Shown here: piece after piece, positions 25,335 through 35,609 of the stretch | Position numbering within the stretch: position 1 is the stretch's first letter | Layout of the letters: every line of letters starts with the position of its first letter | Assembly: GCF_023656565.1 (NCBI RefSeq) | Contig: NZ_JAMOKG010000002.1 | Location: forward strand, 253,619-317,618 | Reading direction: 5' to 3' | Source of the DNA: Flavobacterium tyrosinilyticum | Lineage (GTDB): Bacteria > Bacteroidota > Bacteroidia > Flavobacteriales > Flavobacteriaceae | Length of the DNA: 64,000 nucleotides | Program-made: the position numbers and the translations under genes | Notes under the pieces: model-generated | Database searches by the model: none | What the model saw: the letters and a program-made list of their open reading frames with translations, nothing else | What the model was told of the DNA's origin: nothing

Positions 25335-27086
25335 ATGAAATTAAATTGCCAGTATAAAATTATCGTTTTACTCGTATTGTTTGTAGGTCAATTTTCGTTT
25401 GCGCAGAAGAAAAATGAAAGTATAGGAACGGAAACTGTAAACGTTGTAAAGCCTTATTCGCCAACTATTTCAGATGCTTTTAAAGTAAAAGAAACGCCTT
25501 CGCTTGACGACAGTGGCAATCAGCCGAAAGAAGTTATTAAATACAGTATTTTGTCTGTTCCTGTAGCATCGACTTTTACTCCTTCAAAAGGAAAAGCAGA
25601 AGGGGTTGAGAAAGCTAAAAAAGAAAGATTGTTTAATAACTACGCAACTTTGGGTGTTGGAAATTACAGCACTTTAAATGCAGAATTATTTGTAAATCAG
25701 GATTTAGGAAATAACGATTATGTAGCAGGAATGTTTCGCCATCATTCTTCTCAGGGAGGTATTAAAGATGTGGAATTGAATGATGAATTTTACGATACGG
25801 CAATTAATGTAGGTTACGGTCAGAATAATAGAGATAACAACTGGAATGTAGATTTAGGATATCAAAATCAGATTTACAATTGGTACGGACTTCCAGCTGA
25901 CTTTGGTTCTACAATTCCAGATCAGCGCTATGATTTAGTAAACAGCATCAATCCGGATCATTCTTATAATACGATTTGGTTGGGCGGAAATGCCGAATTT
26001 ACAGAAAGCATTTTTAGCAATCTTGCAGCAAAATTCACCCATTTTTCAGACAGTTATTCTTCATCAGAAAACAGATTTTTTGTAAAGCCAACTTTTACAG
26101 TTGATGTAATGGATCAGGAAATTAAAACCAATGTAATTGTAGATCACGTAAGCGGTTCTTTTAAGAATAATTATTTGCAAAACAATACAGAAGCTGTAAA
26201 ATATGGTTTTACGAATGTAGGAATCGAGCCAAGTTTTGTGATTCATGAAAACGATTGGGCTTTAGAATTAGGAGCAGGAGTTTTCTACAGTGGAGATACA
26301 GAAAATAGTGGGAATAAATTCTATTTGTATCCGAAGGTAAATGCTTCATACAAACTGGTTGGAGATTTAATGATTTTTTATACAGGGGTAGATGGAGGTT
26401 TAAAGCAGAATTCTTACGCCGATTTTGTCACCGAAAATCCGTTTCTATCACCGACTTTAAATATGCGTCCGTCAAGTACACAATATAATGTTTTTGCTGG
26501 TCTAAAAGGGAAATTGGCAAACAATGTAAACTATAATTTGACAGGTTCGTACTTAAATGAAAAAGACAAAGCATTATTTAAAGCTAATGATTATACAGAA
26601 GTGATTACGAATGAAGATTATGCTTTTGGAAACTCTTTTGGAGTGGTTTATGAAGACATTAGAACGTTACGTTTTTATGCAGAATTAAAAGCTGATTTCT
26701 CTCAAAATGTAACTTTCGGGATCAACGGAACTTTTAATAGTTACAATACAGATAACGTTGTTGAAGCATGGAATTTGCCAACAATGAAATTAAGTTCAAC
26801 TTTAGACGTTACTATTACTAAGCAGTGGTATGCAGGATTGAATGTGTTTTATGTGGGTGAAAGAAAAGATATGCAGGCAAATACTTCTTTAGGAATTGAT
26901 ACTACACCAATTACTTTAAAAAGTTATTTTGACGCCAATGCTCACGTTGGGTATAAATTCAGCGAGCGTTTAACGTTTTTCTTAAAAGCGAACAATATTG
27001 GAAATCAAGCGTACCAAAAATGGATGAATTATCCTGTACAAGGATTCCAAGTTTTAGGAGGTGCAAATTATAAATTTGATTTTTAA
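25335..27086 (+). CDS. Outer-membrane beta-barrel protein without plug domain
   Basis: 583 residues. A signal peptide (1-24, ending FSFAQ) is followed by about 75 low-complexity residues (TETVNVVKPYSPTISDAFKV) and then alternating amphipathic strands to the end (GGANYKFDF, terminal Phe). The barrel resembles those of TonB-dependent receptors, but there is no room for the roughly 130-residue plug domain and no TonB box is evident. It follows the TPR and PhzF genes, and a partnership with the TPR protein is plausible. Confidence 0.7.
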   Translation: MKLNCQYKIIVLLVLFVGQFSFAQKKNESIGTETVNVVKPYSPTISDAFKVKETPSLDDSGNQPKEVIKYSILSVPVASTFTPSKGKAEGVEKAKKERLFNNYATLGVGNYSTLNAELFVNQDLGNNDYVAGMFRHHSSQGGIKDVELNDEFYDTAINVGYGQNNRDNNWNVDLGYQNQIYNWYGLPADFGSTIPDQRYDLVNSINPDHSYNTIWLGGNAEFTESIFSNLAAKFTHFSDSYSSSENRFFVKPTFTVDVMDQEIKTNVIVDHVSGSFKNNYLQNNTEAVKYGFTNVGIEPSFVIHENDWALELGAGVFYSGDTENSGNKFYLYPKVNASYKLVGDLMIFYTGVDGGLKQNSYADFVTENPFLSPTLNMRPSSTQYNVFAGLKGKLANNVNYNLTGSYLNEKDKALFKANDYTEVITNEDYAFGNSFGVVYEDIRTLRFYAELKADFSQNVTFGINGTFNSYNTDNVVEAWNLPTMKLSSTLDVTITKQWYAGLNVFYVGERKDMQANTSLGIDTTPITLKSYFDANAHVGYKFSERLTFFLKANNIGNQAYQKWMNYPVQGFQVLGGANYKFDF

Positions 27087-27111
27087 GAGATCTTTGCCAT
27101 AAAGATACCTA

Positions 27112-27198
27112 GGCACAAAAACATTTTACATGAATGTGCCTTTTTTTTTCAGCCATGAACTCATGAATTTTTTGGAGTAGATTCGTGAATTCGTGGCT
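27112..27198 (+). terminator. Hairpin terminator followed by an inverted repeat
   Basis: GGCAC (27112) pairs with GTGCC (27136-27140) and nine Ts follow, ending the barrel-protein transcript. Next to it, 27151-27168 and 27181-27198 form a second hairpin built of CATGAACT/ATTCGTGA octamer words. Confidence 0.65.
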
Positions 27199-27222
27199 GT
27201 TTTTTTTTAATAAAAGAAAAAC

Positions 27223-27262
27223 CTTTGCATCTTTGTAACTTAGAACCTCAGTACCTCAAAAA
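27223..27262 (+). repeat. Five-octamer ladder directly upstream of the GreA-like gene
   Basis: Words CTTTGCAT, CTTTGTAA, CTTAGAAC, CTCAGTAC and CTCAAAAA in strict register, three A residues, then the ATG at 27266. This is the clearest copy of the leader type also seen at 919-958 and 9762-9801. Confidence 0.9.
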
Positions 27263-27265
27263 AAA

Positions 27266-27715
27266 ATGACTTTCAAAGAAAAAATATATTCCCATTCCAC
27301 CCAGATGGTTCAGGACCGAATAGATGTTTTTAGAGACATGATTTCAAATCTGACAGAAGATTCAAAAAACGATGCCAAAGGTTCTGCCGGAGATAAACAC
27401 GAAACGGCCTTGTCAATGATGCATATCGAACAGGAAAAACTGACTACTAAACTAAAAGAAGCGATAGAACAAAAAGCAATTTTGGACAAAATAGATCCAC
27501 TTAAAACTACTGAAAATATAGTTTTAGGAAGTTTAGTTAAAGCAAACGGAATCTATTTGTATGTGAGTGTTGCACTTCCTAAAATAACAATTGACGGAAT
27601 TAATGTGATTGCACTTTCTCCGCAATCTCCCCTAGGAAATCATTTAATGGGAAATAAGGTTGGGTTTCAGTTTGAAATAAATAAGACGCATTATACTATT
27701 CAAAGCGTTGAGTAA
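27266..27715 (+). CDS. GreA/GreB C-terminal-domain-like small protein
   Basis: 149 residues. The N-terminal half is a helical, probably coiled-coil hairpin (about 5-75). The C-terminal half has the order of the GreA/GreB FKBP-like domain: VLGSLVKANGIYLYVSVAL, then LSPQSPLGNHLMGNKVGFQF and a last strand YTIQSV, matching the SP.SP.G..L.G...G signature. Close relatives in Flavobacteriia often carry a 3-oxoacyl-ACP synthase name, which nothing here supports. It may bind the RNA polymerase secondary channel; this is inference from fold only. The acidic coiled-coil tip needed for transcript cleavage is not obvious. Confidence 0.6.
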   Translation: MTFKEKIYSHSTQMVQDRIDVFRDMISNLTEDSKNDAKGSAGDKHETALSMMHIEQEKLTTKLKEAIEQKAILDKIDPLKTTENIVLGSLVKANGIYLYVSVALPKITIDGINVIALSPQSPLGNHLMGNKVGFQFEINKTHYTIQSVE

Positions 27716-28359
27716 TCTAAAGTAGACTTGGACTACTTTGTCAAAGTTTGAAACTTTGACAAAGTTCTCTAAAGATTAGACATAAAGTAATTCCACACAG
27801 TTTGTCATTTCGAGGAAAAAAACCTGAGCGATAGCGAATTGGCGAAGCAAATCTCTAGCAACTATATTGTATATATTGTGAATCTTTTCCTTTTATTAAA
27901 AATAGCCCGTGGTTTTAACCACGGGAAACGTATTGTATGTATTGCGTCCCGTGGTTAAAACCATGGGCTATGTTTTAATGTTATTGTAGAGTTACTGCGA
28001 AGATTTCATTCCCGAAGCTTCGGGAATGAAATAATAAACAGTTGGCTAATGATTGTACAAATTATAATTCCAGAACAACTTTTAGTTTCTTCTTTACGAA
28101 TCTTTCATCAGTAATGGAATAACTCAAAAATTAATTCAAAAAACGGGTTTAAACTTTCAATTTTCAACCAGTTTTCTAGCCAAAATTAAAATTTTCAAGT
28201 TTTGAGCTTGTTTTTACTTATAAATTTTACATTTTATATGTAAAAATAAAATTATGATTATAAATTGTAACTGAAATCAATACTTGTGTTTTTCAATTGT
28301 AACTAATATTCCATCTTTGCCCTATCAAATTAAAATTTAAGGAATTAAAATATAAAATT
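27716..28359. other. 644-bp spacer rich in palindromes
   Basis: No gene is seen. 27735-27765 is a palindrome with 15-bp arms around one G. 27801-27865 is a Flavobacteriia-type element (GTCATTTCGAGGAA ... GAAGCAAATCTCTAGCAA). 27902-27925 and 27948-27971 are 24-bp arms identical in reverse complement at 23 positions, each also internally palindromic (CCCGTGGTTTTAACCACGGG). 28005-28030 is a perfect 26-bp palindrome. 28225-28245 is TTTTACAT and ATGTAAAA around 5 bp, a possible operator for the synthetase that follows. Confidence 0.8.
28225..28245. promoter_or_regulatory. AT-rich inverted repeat, possible operator of asnB
   Basis: TTTTACAT and ATGTAAAA separated by 5 bp, 115 bp before the start. 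It is symmetrical and isolated from the REP-like palindromes upstream. No regulator can be named. Confidence 0.35.
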
Positions 28360-30036
28360 ATGTGTGGAATTGTATGTGCCTTTGATCTTAAACAAAAAGC
28401 CGAAGCGTTAAGACCTCAAGTATTAGAAATGTCAAAAATCATTCGTCACCGCGGACCAGACTGGAGCGGAATTTACAGCAATGATAAAGCGATTCTTTCT
28501 CACGAGCGTTTGGCTATTGTAGATCCAGCTTCAGGAAAACAACCTTTATTTACAGAAGATAAAAAATTGGTTTTGGCTGCAAATGGTGAGATTTACAATC
28601 ACAGAGATTTACGTAAACAATTTGAAGGAAAATATAACTTTCAAACTGAAAGTGACTGTGAGGTTATTTTAGCTTTATATAAAGAAAAAGGAGTAAGCTT
28701 TGTAGATGAACTAAACGGAATCTTCGGTTTTGCAATTTATGATGTTGATAAAGACGAGTATTTCGTAGCTCGTGATCACATGGGAATTATTCCATTGTAT
28801 ATTGGTTGGGATCAGCACGGAACTTTTTATGTTGCTTCTGAGTTAAAAGCTCTTGAAGGATATTGTACAAAAATCGAATTATTTCCTCCGGGACACTATT
28901 TGTCAAGCAAAGACGGAGAATTTGTACAATGGTACAAAAGAGACTGGACAGAGTATGATGCGGTAAAAGATAACGAGACAAGTATTCCAGAAATCAGAAA
29001 AGCATTGGAAGCTGCGGTTCACAGACAATTAATGAGTGATGTTCCTTACGGAGTTTTACTTTCTGGAGGTTTAGATTCTTCTATTACTTCAGCTGTAGCT
29101 AAAAAATTCGCTCAAAAAAGAATTGAGTCAGATGATACTACAGATGCTTGGTACCCACAATTGCACTCTTTCTCGGTTGGTTTAGAAGGTTCGCCAGATT
29201 TAGCAGCAGCTAGAAAGGTGGCAGATCATATTGGGACTATTCACCACGAAATTAAATTCACTATTCAAGAAGGTTTAGATGCAGTTCGTGATGTAATTTA
29301 CAACTTAGAAACATATGATGTAACTACCGTTAGAGCTTCAACTCCAATGTGGTTAATGGCAAGAGTGATCAAATCTATGGGAATCAAAATGGTTCTTTCA
29401 GGAGAAGGAGCAGATGAGTTGTTTGGAGGATATTTATATTTCCACAAAGCGCCAAACGCAAGAGAATTTCACGAAGAAAACGTTCGTAAATTAGGAAAAC
29501 TTCATATGTACGATTGTTTGCGTGCAAACAAAAGTTTAGCAGCTTGGGGAATCGAAGGTCGTGTACCATTCTTAGATAAAGAATTTATGGATGTTGCAAT
29601 GCGCATCAACCCACAAGATAAAATGATCAACAAAGAACATCCGATGGAAAAATGGGTTGTTCGTAAAGCTTTTGAAGACATGCTTCCAGAAAGTGTGGCA
29701 TGGAGACAAAAAGAGCAATTTTCTGATGGAGTAGGATACAGCTGGATTGATACTTTGAAAGAAGTAGTGGCAAGAGAAGTTTCGGATGAGCAATTAGCAA
29801 ATGCTAGGTTTAAATTTCCGTTACAAACTCCAACTTCAAAAGAAGAATATTACTATCGTTCTATTTTTACAGAACATTTCCCAAGTGATGCGGCGGCATT
29901 ATGTGTGCCTCAGGAGGCAAGTGTGGCTTGTAGTACAAAAATTGCTTTGGAATGGGATGAAGCTTTCAAAAACATGAACGATCCATCTGGAAGAGCGGTT
30001 TCAAGCGTTCACGATGATGCCTACGTTAAAGCATAA
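28360..30036 (+). CDS. asnB: Asparagine synthetase B (glutamine-hydrolysing)
   Basis: 558 residues, aligning end to end with enterobacterial AsnB from memory. Makes asparagine from aspartate, glutamine and ATP. The class II amidotransferase domain is intact: nucleophile Cys2 (MCGIVCAF), HERLAIVD with the Gln-binding Arg, NGEIYNH oxyanion residues and SDCEVI. The synthetase domain has the PP-loop LLSGGLDSSI, LSGEGADELFGG and WRQKEQFSDGVGYSW. A hairpin terminator follows at 30076. A paralogue with an altered glutaminase site lies 315 bp downstream. Confidence 0.95.
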   Translation: MCGIVCAFDLKQKAEALRPQVLEMSKIIRHRGPDWSGIYSNDKAILSHERLAIVDPASGKQPLFTEDKKLVLAANGEIYNHRDLRKQFEGKYNFQTESDCEVILALYKEKGVSFVDELNGIFGFAIYDVDKDEYFVARDHMGIIPLYIGWDQHGTFYVASELKALEGYCTKIELFPPGHYLSSKDGEFVQWYKRDWTEYDAVKDNETSIPEIRKALEAAVHRQLMSDVPYGVLLSGGLDSSITSAVAKKFAQKRIESDDTTDAWYPQLHSFSVGLEGSPDLAAARKVADHIGTIHHEIKFTIQEGLDAVRDVIYNLETYDVTTVRASTPMWLMARVIKSMGIKMVLSGEGADELFGGYLYFHKAPNAREFHEENVRKLGKLHMYDCLRANKSLAAWGIEGRVPFLDKEFMDVAMRINPQDKMINKEHPMEKWVVRKAFEDMLPESVAWRQKEQFSDGVGYSWIDTLKEVVAREVSDEQLANARFKFPLQTPTSKEEYYYRSIFTEHFPSDAAALCVPQEASVACSTKIALEWDEAFKNMNDPSGRAVSSVHDDAYVKA

Positions 30037-30351
30037 TACGAGTTTAATTTTTAGAATTAGTATATATTTTTTAGGAAAAACGTTCTCTGTCGAGAGCGTT
30101 TTTCTTGTCTAAAGTAATTTACTGCCGTGAATTTCTCGTTGACTCCAAGGAGGCGAGCTATTAATTGATTTTCTTTTAATATATTTGGTGTCTGCAGTAT
30201 TATTGTTAAACACTTGATATTTTAACGAATTTAATAATGGAAAGCGAAAATTAATATTTAGTTTTGCTTTCAGTCGAAAATTTTAATGATTTTTTAATGT
30301 TCGCTTCACGGTTGAGCAATAATGAAAAATAAAATAAAAAAATAGAATATT
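30037..30351. other. 315-bp spacer between the asparagine synthetase genes
   Basis: Apart from the terminator at 30076-30103 I see no gene, ladder or structured RNA. The sequence is AT-rich and probably contains the promoter of the second gene. Confidence 0.5.
30076..30103 (+). terminator. Terminator of asnB
   Basis: AAAAACGTTCTC and GAGAGCGTTTTT around the loop TGTC, one G-T wobble in the stem. Confidence 0.85.
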
Positions 30352-31968
30352 ATGTCTGGATTGTTGGCCGTAATTGGTAAAGGAAAAGACCCGAAACTTG
30401 TAAAAGAACTTTCTGAAAGAATGTTACATCGTGGTCCTGATGAAAGTGATGTTCGCATTATGGAAAATGGTAGTATACTTTGTCATGAGAGTTTATCGAT
30501 TATCGATCTTAATTCGGGTAGACAGCCAATTCAAGGAACTGATAAAGCTTGGATGGTACATGATGGCGAAATTTATAATTATCAGGAACTGAAAAATACA
30601 GTTTTGCAGCATCATACTTTTAGAACAGAATCAGATTCAGAAGTGATTGTACATCTTTATGAGGAATTTGGATATGATTTCTGTAATAAACTAGACGGAG
30701 ATTTTGCTTTTGTGGTTATTGACGGTGATAAATATATTGCAGGTCGTGATCCAATAGGGGTAAAACCGCTATATTATGGTTTAGATGAAAGAGGACGAAT
30801 CTATTTTTCATCAGAAATGAAAGCTATTGCAGATCAGTGCAAATCGTTTTCTACTTTTCCTCCAGGGCATTATTACACTGCAAAAACAGGTTTCGTAAAA
30901 TACTATCATCCAGAATACGAAGATCATAAAAATGCAAATCAGGCATTAGATTTAGGGCTAATTCGTGAAAGTCTTATTCAAGCAACACGTAAGCGCTTAT
31001 TGGCAGAAGTTCCTCTAGGGGTTGTGCTGTCAGGAGGTTTGGATACTTCTTTGATTTCGGCTATTACTTCAAGATTATTAAAAGAAAAAGGACAGAAATT
31101 GCATTCGTTTTCTATTGGGTTAGATGCTGATGCGCCAGATAATATTTCGGCTAGAAAGGCTGCGGAATTTTTAGGAACAGAACATCACGAAATACATTTT
31201 TCTGTAGAAGAAGGAGTTAAAGTTTTAGAAAAAGTAATCTATCATATTGAAACGTATGATATTATTTCTGTACGTTCGGGTGTTCCAATGTATCTGCTTT
31301 CTAAAGCAATTGCCGATCAGGGCATAAAAGTAATCTTATCAGGAGAAGGGGCAGATGAGGTTTTTGGAGGACATTTGTACTTTAGAAATGCACCGTCAGA
31401 AGAAGAATTTCAAGATGAAACAATAGAAAGAGTTCAGAAGCTGTTTACGGCCGATTTACTTCGCGCAGATAAAACGACAATGGCAAATGGTTTAGAAGTT
31501 CGAATTCCGTTTTTGGATACAGAATTTTTAGATGTTGCTATTCGAATTAAAACAGAAGAAAAACAGCCTAAATCATATGATGGCGTTGAAAAGTATATTT
31601 TAAGAAAAGCGTTTGATACTCCAGAAGATCCTTATTTGCCTTCGGAAGTTTTGTGGAGACAAAAAGAACAGTTTTCTGACGGGGTAGGCTATAATTGGGT
31701 TGATGAATTAATAGAGTATTGTGCGTCACAGGTTACAGATGAGCAATTATTTGGAGCAAGTGCGGAATTTCCATATAACTCGCCAACGACTAAAGAAGCA
31801 TATTTATACAGATCTATTTTTCATAAATTCTATCCACAGGTCAGCGCAGCGCAAACTGTTCGTAAATGGATTCCAAAATGGCAAGAAAACCTTGATCCAA
31901 GTGGAAGAGCAAATGCGGCCCATTTAAACGGTAATTTTGAACCAGTGAAGACTAGTGTTATTGCTTAA
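30352..31968 (+). CDS. Asparagine-synthetase paralogue with disabled glutaminase domain
   Basis: 538 residues with the full AsnB architecture. The amidotransferase domain has lost key residues: Cys2 is Ser (MSGLLAVIG), the Gln-binding Arg of HERLS is Ser47 (HESLS), and the oxyanion Asn of NGE is Asp71 (HDGEIYN). The Gly-Glu pair and the Asp of ESDSEVI remain. The synthetase domain looks active: VLSGGLDTSLISA, LSGEGADEVFGG, WRQKEQFSDGVGYNW. It should therefore use free ammonia, ammonia from a partner, or another nucleophile as in beta-lactam synthetase-like enzymes. It is intact, with conserved C-terminal DPSGRA, so not a pseudogene. It has its own terminator. Confidence 0.88.
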   Translation: MSGLLAVIGKGKDPKLVKELSERMLHRGPDESDVRIMENGSILCHESLSIIDLNSGRQPIQGTDKAWMVHDGEIYNYQELKNTVLQHHTFRTESDSEVIVHLYEEFGYDFCNKLDGDFAFVVIDGDKYIAGRDPIGVKPLYYGLDERGRIYFSSEMKAIADQCKSFSTFPPGHYYTAKTGFVKYYHPEYEDHKNANQALDLGLIRESLIQATRKRLLAEVPLGVVLSGGLDTSLISAITSRLLKEKGQKLHSFSIGLDADAPDNISARKAAEFLGTEHHEIHFSVEEGVKVLEKVIYHIETYDIISVRSGVPMYLLSKAIADQGIKVILSGEGADEVFGGHLYFRNAPSEEEFQDETIERVQKLFTADLLRADKTTMANGLEVRIPFLDTEFLDVAIRIKTEEKQPKSYDGVEKYILRKAFDTPEDPYLPSEVLWRQKEQFSDGVGYNWVDELIEYCASQVTDEQLFGASAEFPYNSPTTKEAYLYRSIFHKFYPQVSAAQTVRKWIPKWQENLDPSGRANAAHLNGNFEPVKTSVIA

Positions 31969-31990
31969 GAAGTGAAATTCCAATTTTCTT

Positions 31991-32285
31991 AAATTCCAAA
32001 TTCCAAATTCCAAAACCAAGAGGGAGAATTCAAAAAAAAAATAAATTCCAAATTCCAAGTTGGAACTGAATATAAGGAAACCGAAATGAATTTTAATGTC
32101 ATTTCGGTTTTTTTAATTTTAACATATTAGACTGATTTTAAAAATTTGATTCGGTATTTCAGGTTGAGATTTGGAGTTCGAGATTTGGAATTTGGATTTT
32201 CAAAATTGGAATTTGATATTTAAAATTGTGGGATTTTCAAAAATTTGGAATTTAAACTCATTTTTGGATTTATTTTTTGGTTTTT
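31991..32285 (+). repeat. Inverted period-7 ladder AATTCCA / TGGAATT
   Basis: The left arm repeats AATTCCA in 7-bp register at 31991-32012 and again at 32042-32058. The right arm, about 32168-32285, repeats ATTTGGA and ATTGGAA words. The two arms flank the terminator of the upstream gene. Confidence 0.75.
32078..32114 (+). terminator. Terminator of the second synthetase gene
   Basis: AAACCGAAATGA pairs with TCATTTCGGTTT, followed by four more Ts. Confidence 0.85.
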
Positions 32286-32353
32286 CAGACAATTGTGTTA
32301 ATAACTTAAGTGCTTTAAGTCGTATTTTAATGGGTATATAGCTTGCGATTTCA

Positions 32354-32361
32354 TATATTTG
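32354..32361 (+). promoter_or_regulatory. Candidate -7 element TATATTTG of gyrB
   Basis: Exact match to TAnnTTTG, 36 bp before the gyrB ATG. No convincing TTG at the -33 distance is visible. Confidence 0.5.
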
Positions 32362-32376
32362 CGTGTTAGACAATAA

Positions 32377-34338
<1,962 letters not shown>

Positions 34339-34357
34339 AATGAAAATTTAATAATTC

Positions 34358-34409
34358 CAATTCGTTTAATTGTTTAAATTTACTAGACAATTAAACGAAT
34401 TGTCTTTTT
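34358..34409 (+). terminator. Terminator of gyrB
   Basis: A 16-bp perfect stem (CAATTCGTTTAATTGT with its complement at 34387-34402) around a 13-nt loop, then TCTTTTT. The arms contain the TTTAATTG-type word that also builds the ladders near cysS and valS. Confidence 0.8.
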
Positions 34410-34448
34410 GAAGAATAGACAAAATTAATAACCGATAAAGTAAAAAAT

Positions 34449-35384
34449 ATGAAAGTTACCATTGTAGGAGCAGGAAATGTTGGAGCTACATGTGCAGATG
34501 TTATTTCTTATAGAGGAATTGCTAGCGAAGTAGTGTTGTTGGATATTAAAGAAGGTTTTGCCGAAGGTAAAGCATTGGATATTACACAATGTGCGACAAA
34601 TACTGGTTTTAATACTAAAGTATCTGGCGTTACCAACGATTATTCTAAAACTGCAGGAAGCGATGTAGTAGTAATTACATCAGGAATTCCGAGAAAACCA
34701 GGAATGACAAGAGAAGAATTGATAGGTATAAATGCAGGCATTGTAAAAACAGTTGCCGAAAATGTACTGAAATATTCTCCAAACACTATAATTGTTGTAG
34801 TTTCCAACCCAATGGACACGATGACGTATTTGGCTTTAAAAGCTACAGGTCTTCCAAAAAATAGAATTATAGGTATGGGAGGTGCTTTAGATAGTTCTCG
34901 TTTTAGAACATATCTTTCCTTAGCTCTAGATAAGCCAGCAAATGATATTTCGGCAATGGTAATTGGAGGTCATGGAGATACAACTATGATTCCGTTAACA
35001 CGTTTAGCATCTTATAACGGAATTCCGGTATCGGAGTTTCTTTCAGAAGAAGTGTTGCAAAAAGTTGCTGCAGATACAATGGTAGGAGGAGCGACTCTTA
35101 CAGGTCTTCTAGGAACTTCAGCTTGGTATGCACCAGGAGCTTCTGTAGCTTATTTGGTAGACAGTATTTTGAACGATCAGAAAAAAATGATTGCATGTTC
35201 TGTTTTTGTTGAAGGAGAATATGGTCAAAATGATATCTGCATAGGAGTGCCGTGTATAATTGGTAAAAACGGTGTCGAAGAAATTCTAGATATAAACTTA
35301 AACGATCAGGAAAAGGCTTTATTTGCTAAAAGTGCAGATGCAGTTCGTAGTATGAATGATGCCCTAAAAACGATTTTAGTATAA
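34449..35384 (+). CDS. mdh: Malate dehydrogenase (LDH-like type)
   Basis: 311 residues. NAD-dependent oxidation of malate to oxaloacetate in the TCA cycle. Rossmann motif VGAGNVGATCAD at the N-terminus, ITSGIPRKPGMTREEL with the substrate-binding arginines, VVVSNPMDTMTYLAL, and VIGGHGDTTMIPL with the catalytic His. The tetrameric LDH-like MDH family fits best; the Arg in the mobile loop argues for malate rather than lactate. A perfect hairpin terminator follows at 35402. Confidence 0.95.
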   Translation: MKVTIVGAGNVGATCADVISYRGIASEVVLLDIKEGFAEGKALDITQCATNTGFNTKVSGVTNDYSKTAGSDVVVITSGIPRKPGMTREELIGINAGIVKTVAENVLKYSPNTIIVVVSNPMDTMTYLALKATGLPKNRIIGMGGALDSSRFRTYLSLALDKPANDISAMVIGGHGDTTMIPLTRLASYNGIPVSEFLSEEVLQKVAADTMVGGATLTGLLGTSAWYAPGASVAYLVDSILNDQKKMIACSVFVEGEYGQNDICIGVPCIIGKNGVEEILDINLNDQEKALFAKSADAVRSMNDALKTILV

Positions 35385-35401
35385 TAAAAACGGCAAAAAA
35401 G

Positions 35402-35433
35402 AAAAAAAGCTGCACTTTTGCAGCTTTTTTTTT
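35402..35433 (+). terminator. Terminator of mdh
   Basis: AGCTGCA and TGCAGCT around CTTT, flanked by an A-run and eight Ts; extended A-T pairing. Confidence 0.9.
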
Positions 35434-35453
35434 GAGATTAATTAATAAATAAA

Positions 35454-35484
35454 TTGGTTAATATTTTCGTTAATTATATATTTG
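35454..35484 (+). promoter_or_regulatory. Candidate promoter of secDF
   Basis: TTG at 35454-35456, 20 bp, then TATATTTG at 35477-35484. Fits the Bacteroidota -33/-7 pattern and leaves a leader of about 120 nt. Confidence 0.6.
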
Positions 35485-35609
35485 CTCGGTTTAAAAAAAA
35501 ATTGGTAATTCGTGATCTCGTTTTTTTGTTTTAAAAAATCATGTCAGGGCTTATTTTATGGGAGTTTAAAACAAAAACAAAAATAAAACATAATTAATTT
35601 TTAGTAATA

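Noticed and set aside
27266..27715. 3-oxoacyl-ACP synthase
   Set aside because: 149 residues without thiolase active-site Cys/His motifs; the C-terminal half looks like GreA.
27716..28359. tRNA or small RNA gene in the long spacer
   Set aside because: The palindromes do not give a cloverleaf or CCA end; they look like REP-type elements.
30352..31968. Asparagine synthetase paralogue as a pseudogene
   Set aside because: It is full length, has no frameshift, keeps all synthetase motifs and has its own terminator; the changes are confined to glutaminase residues.
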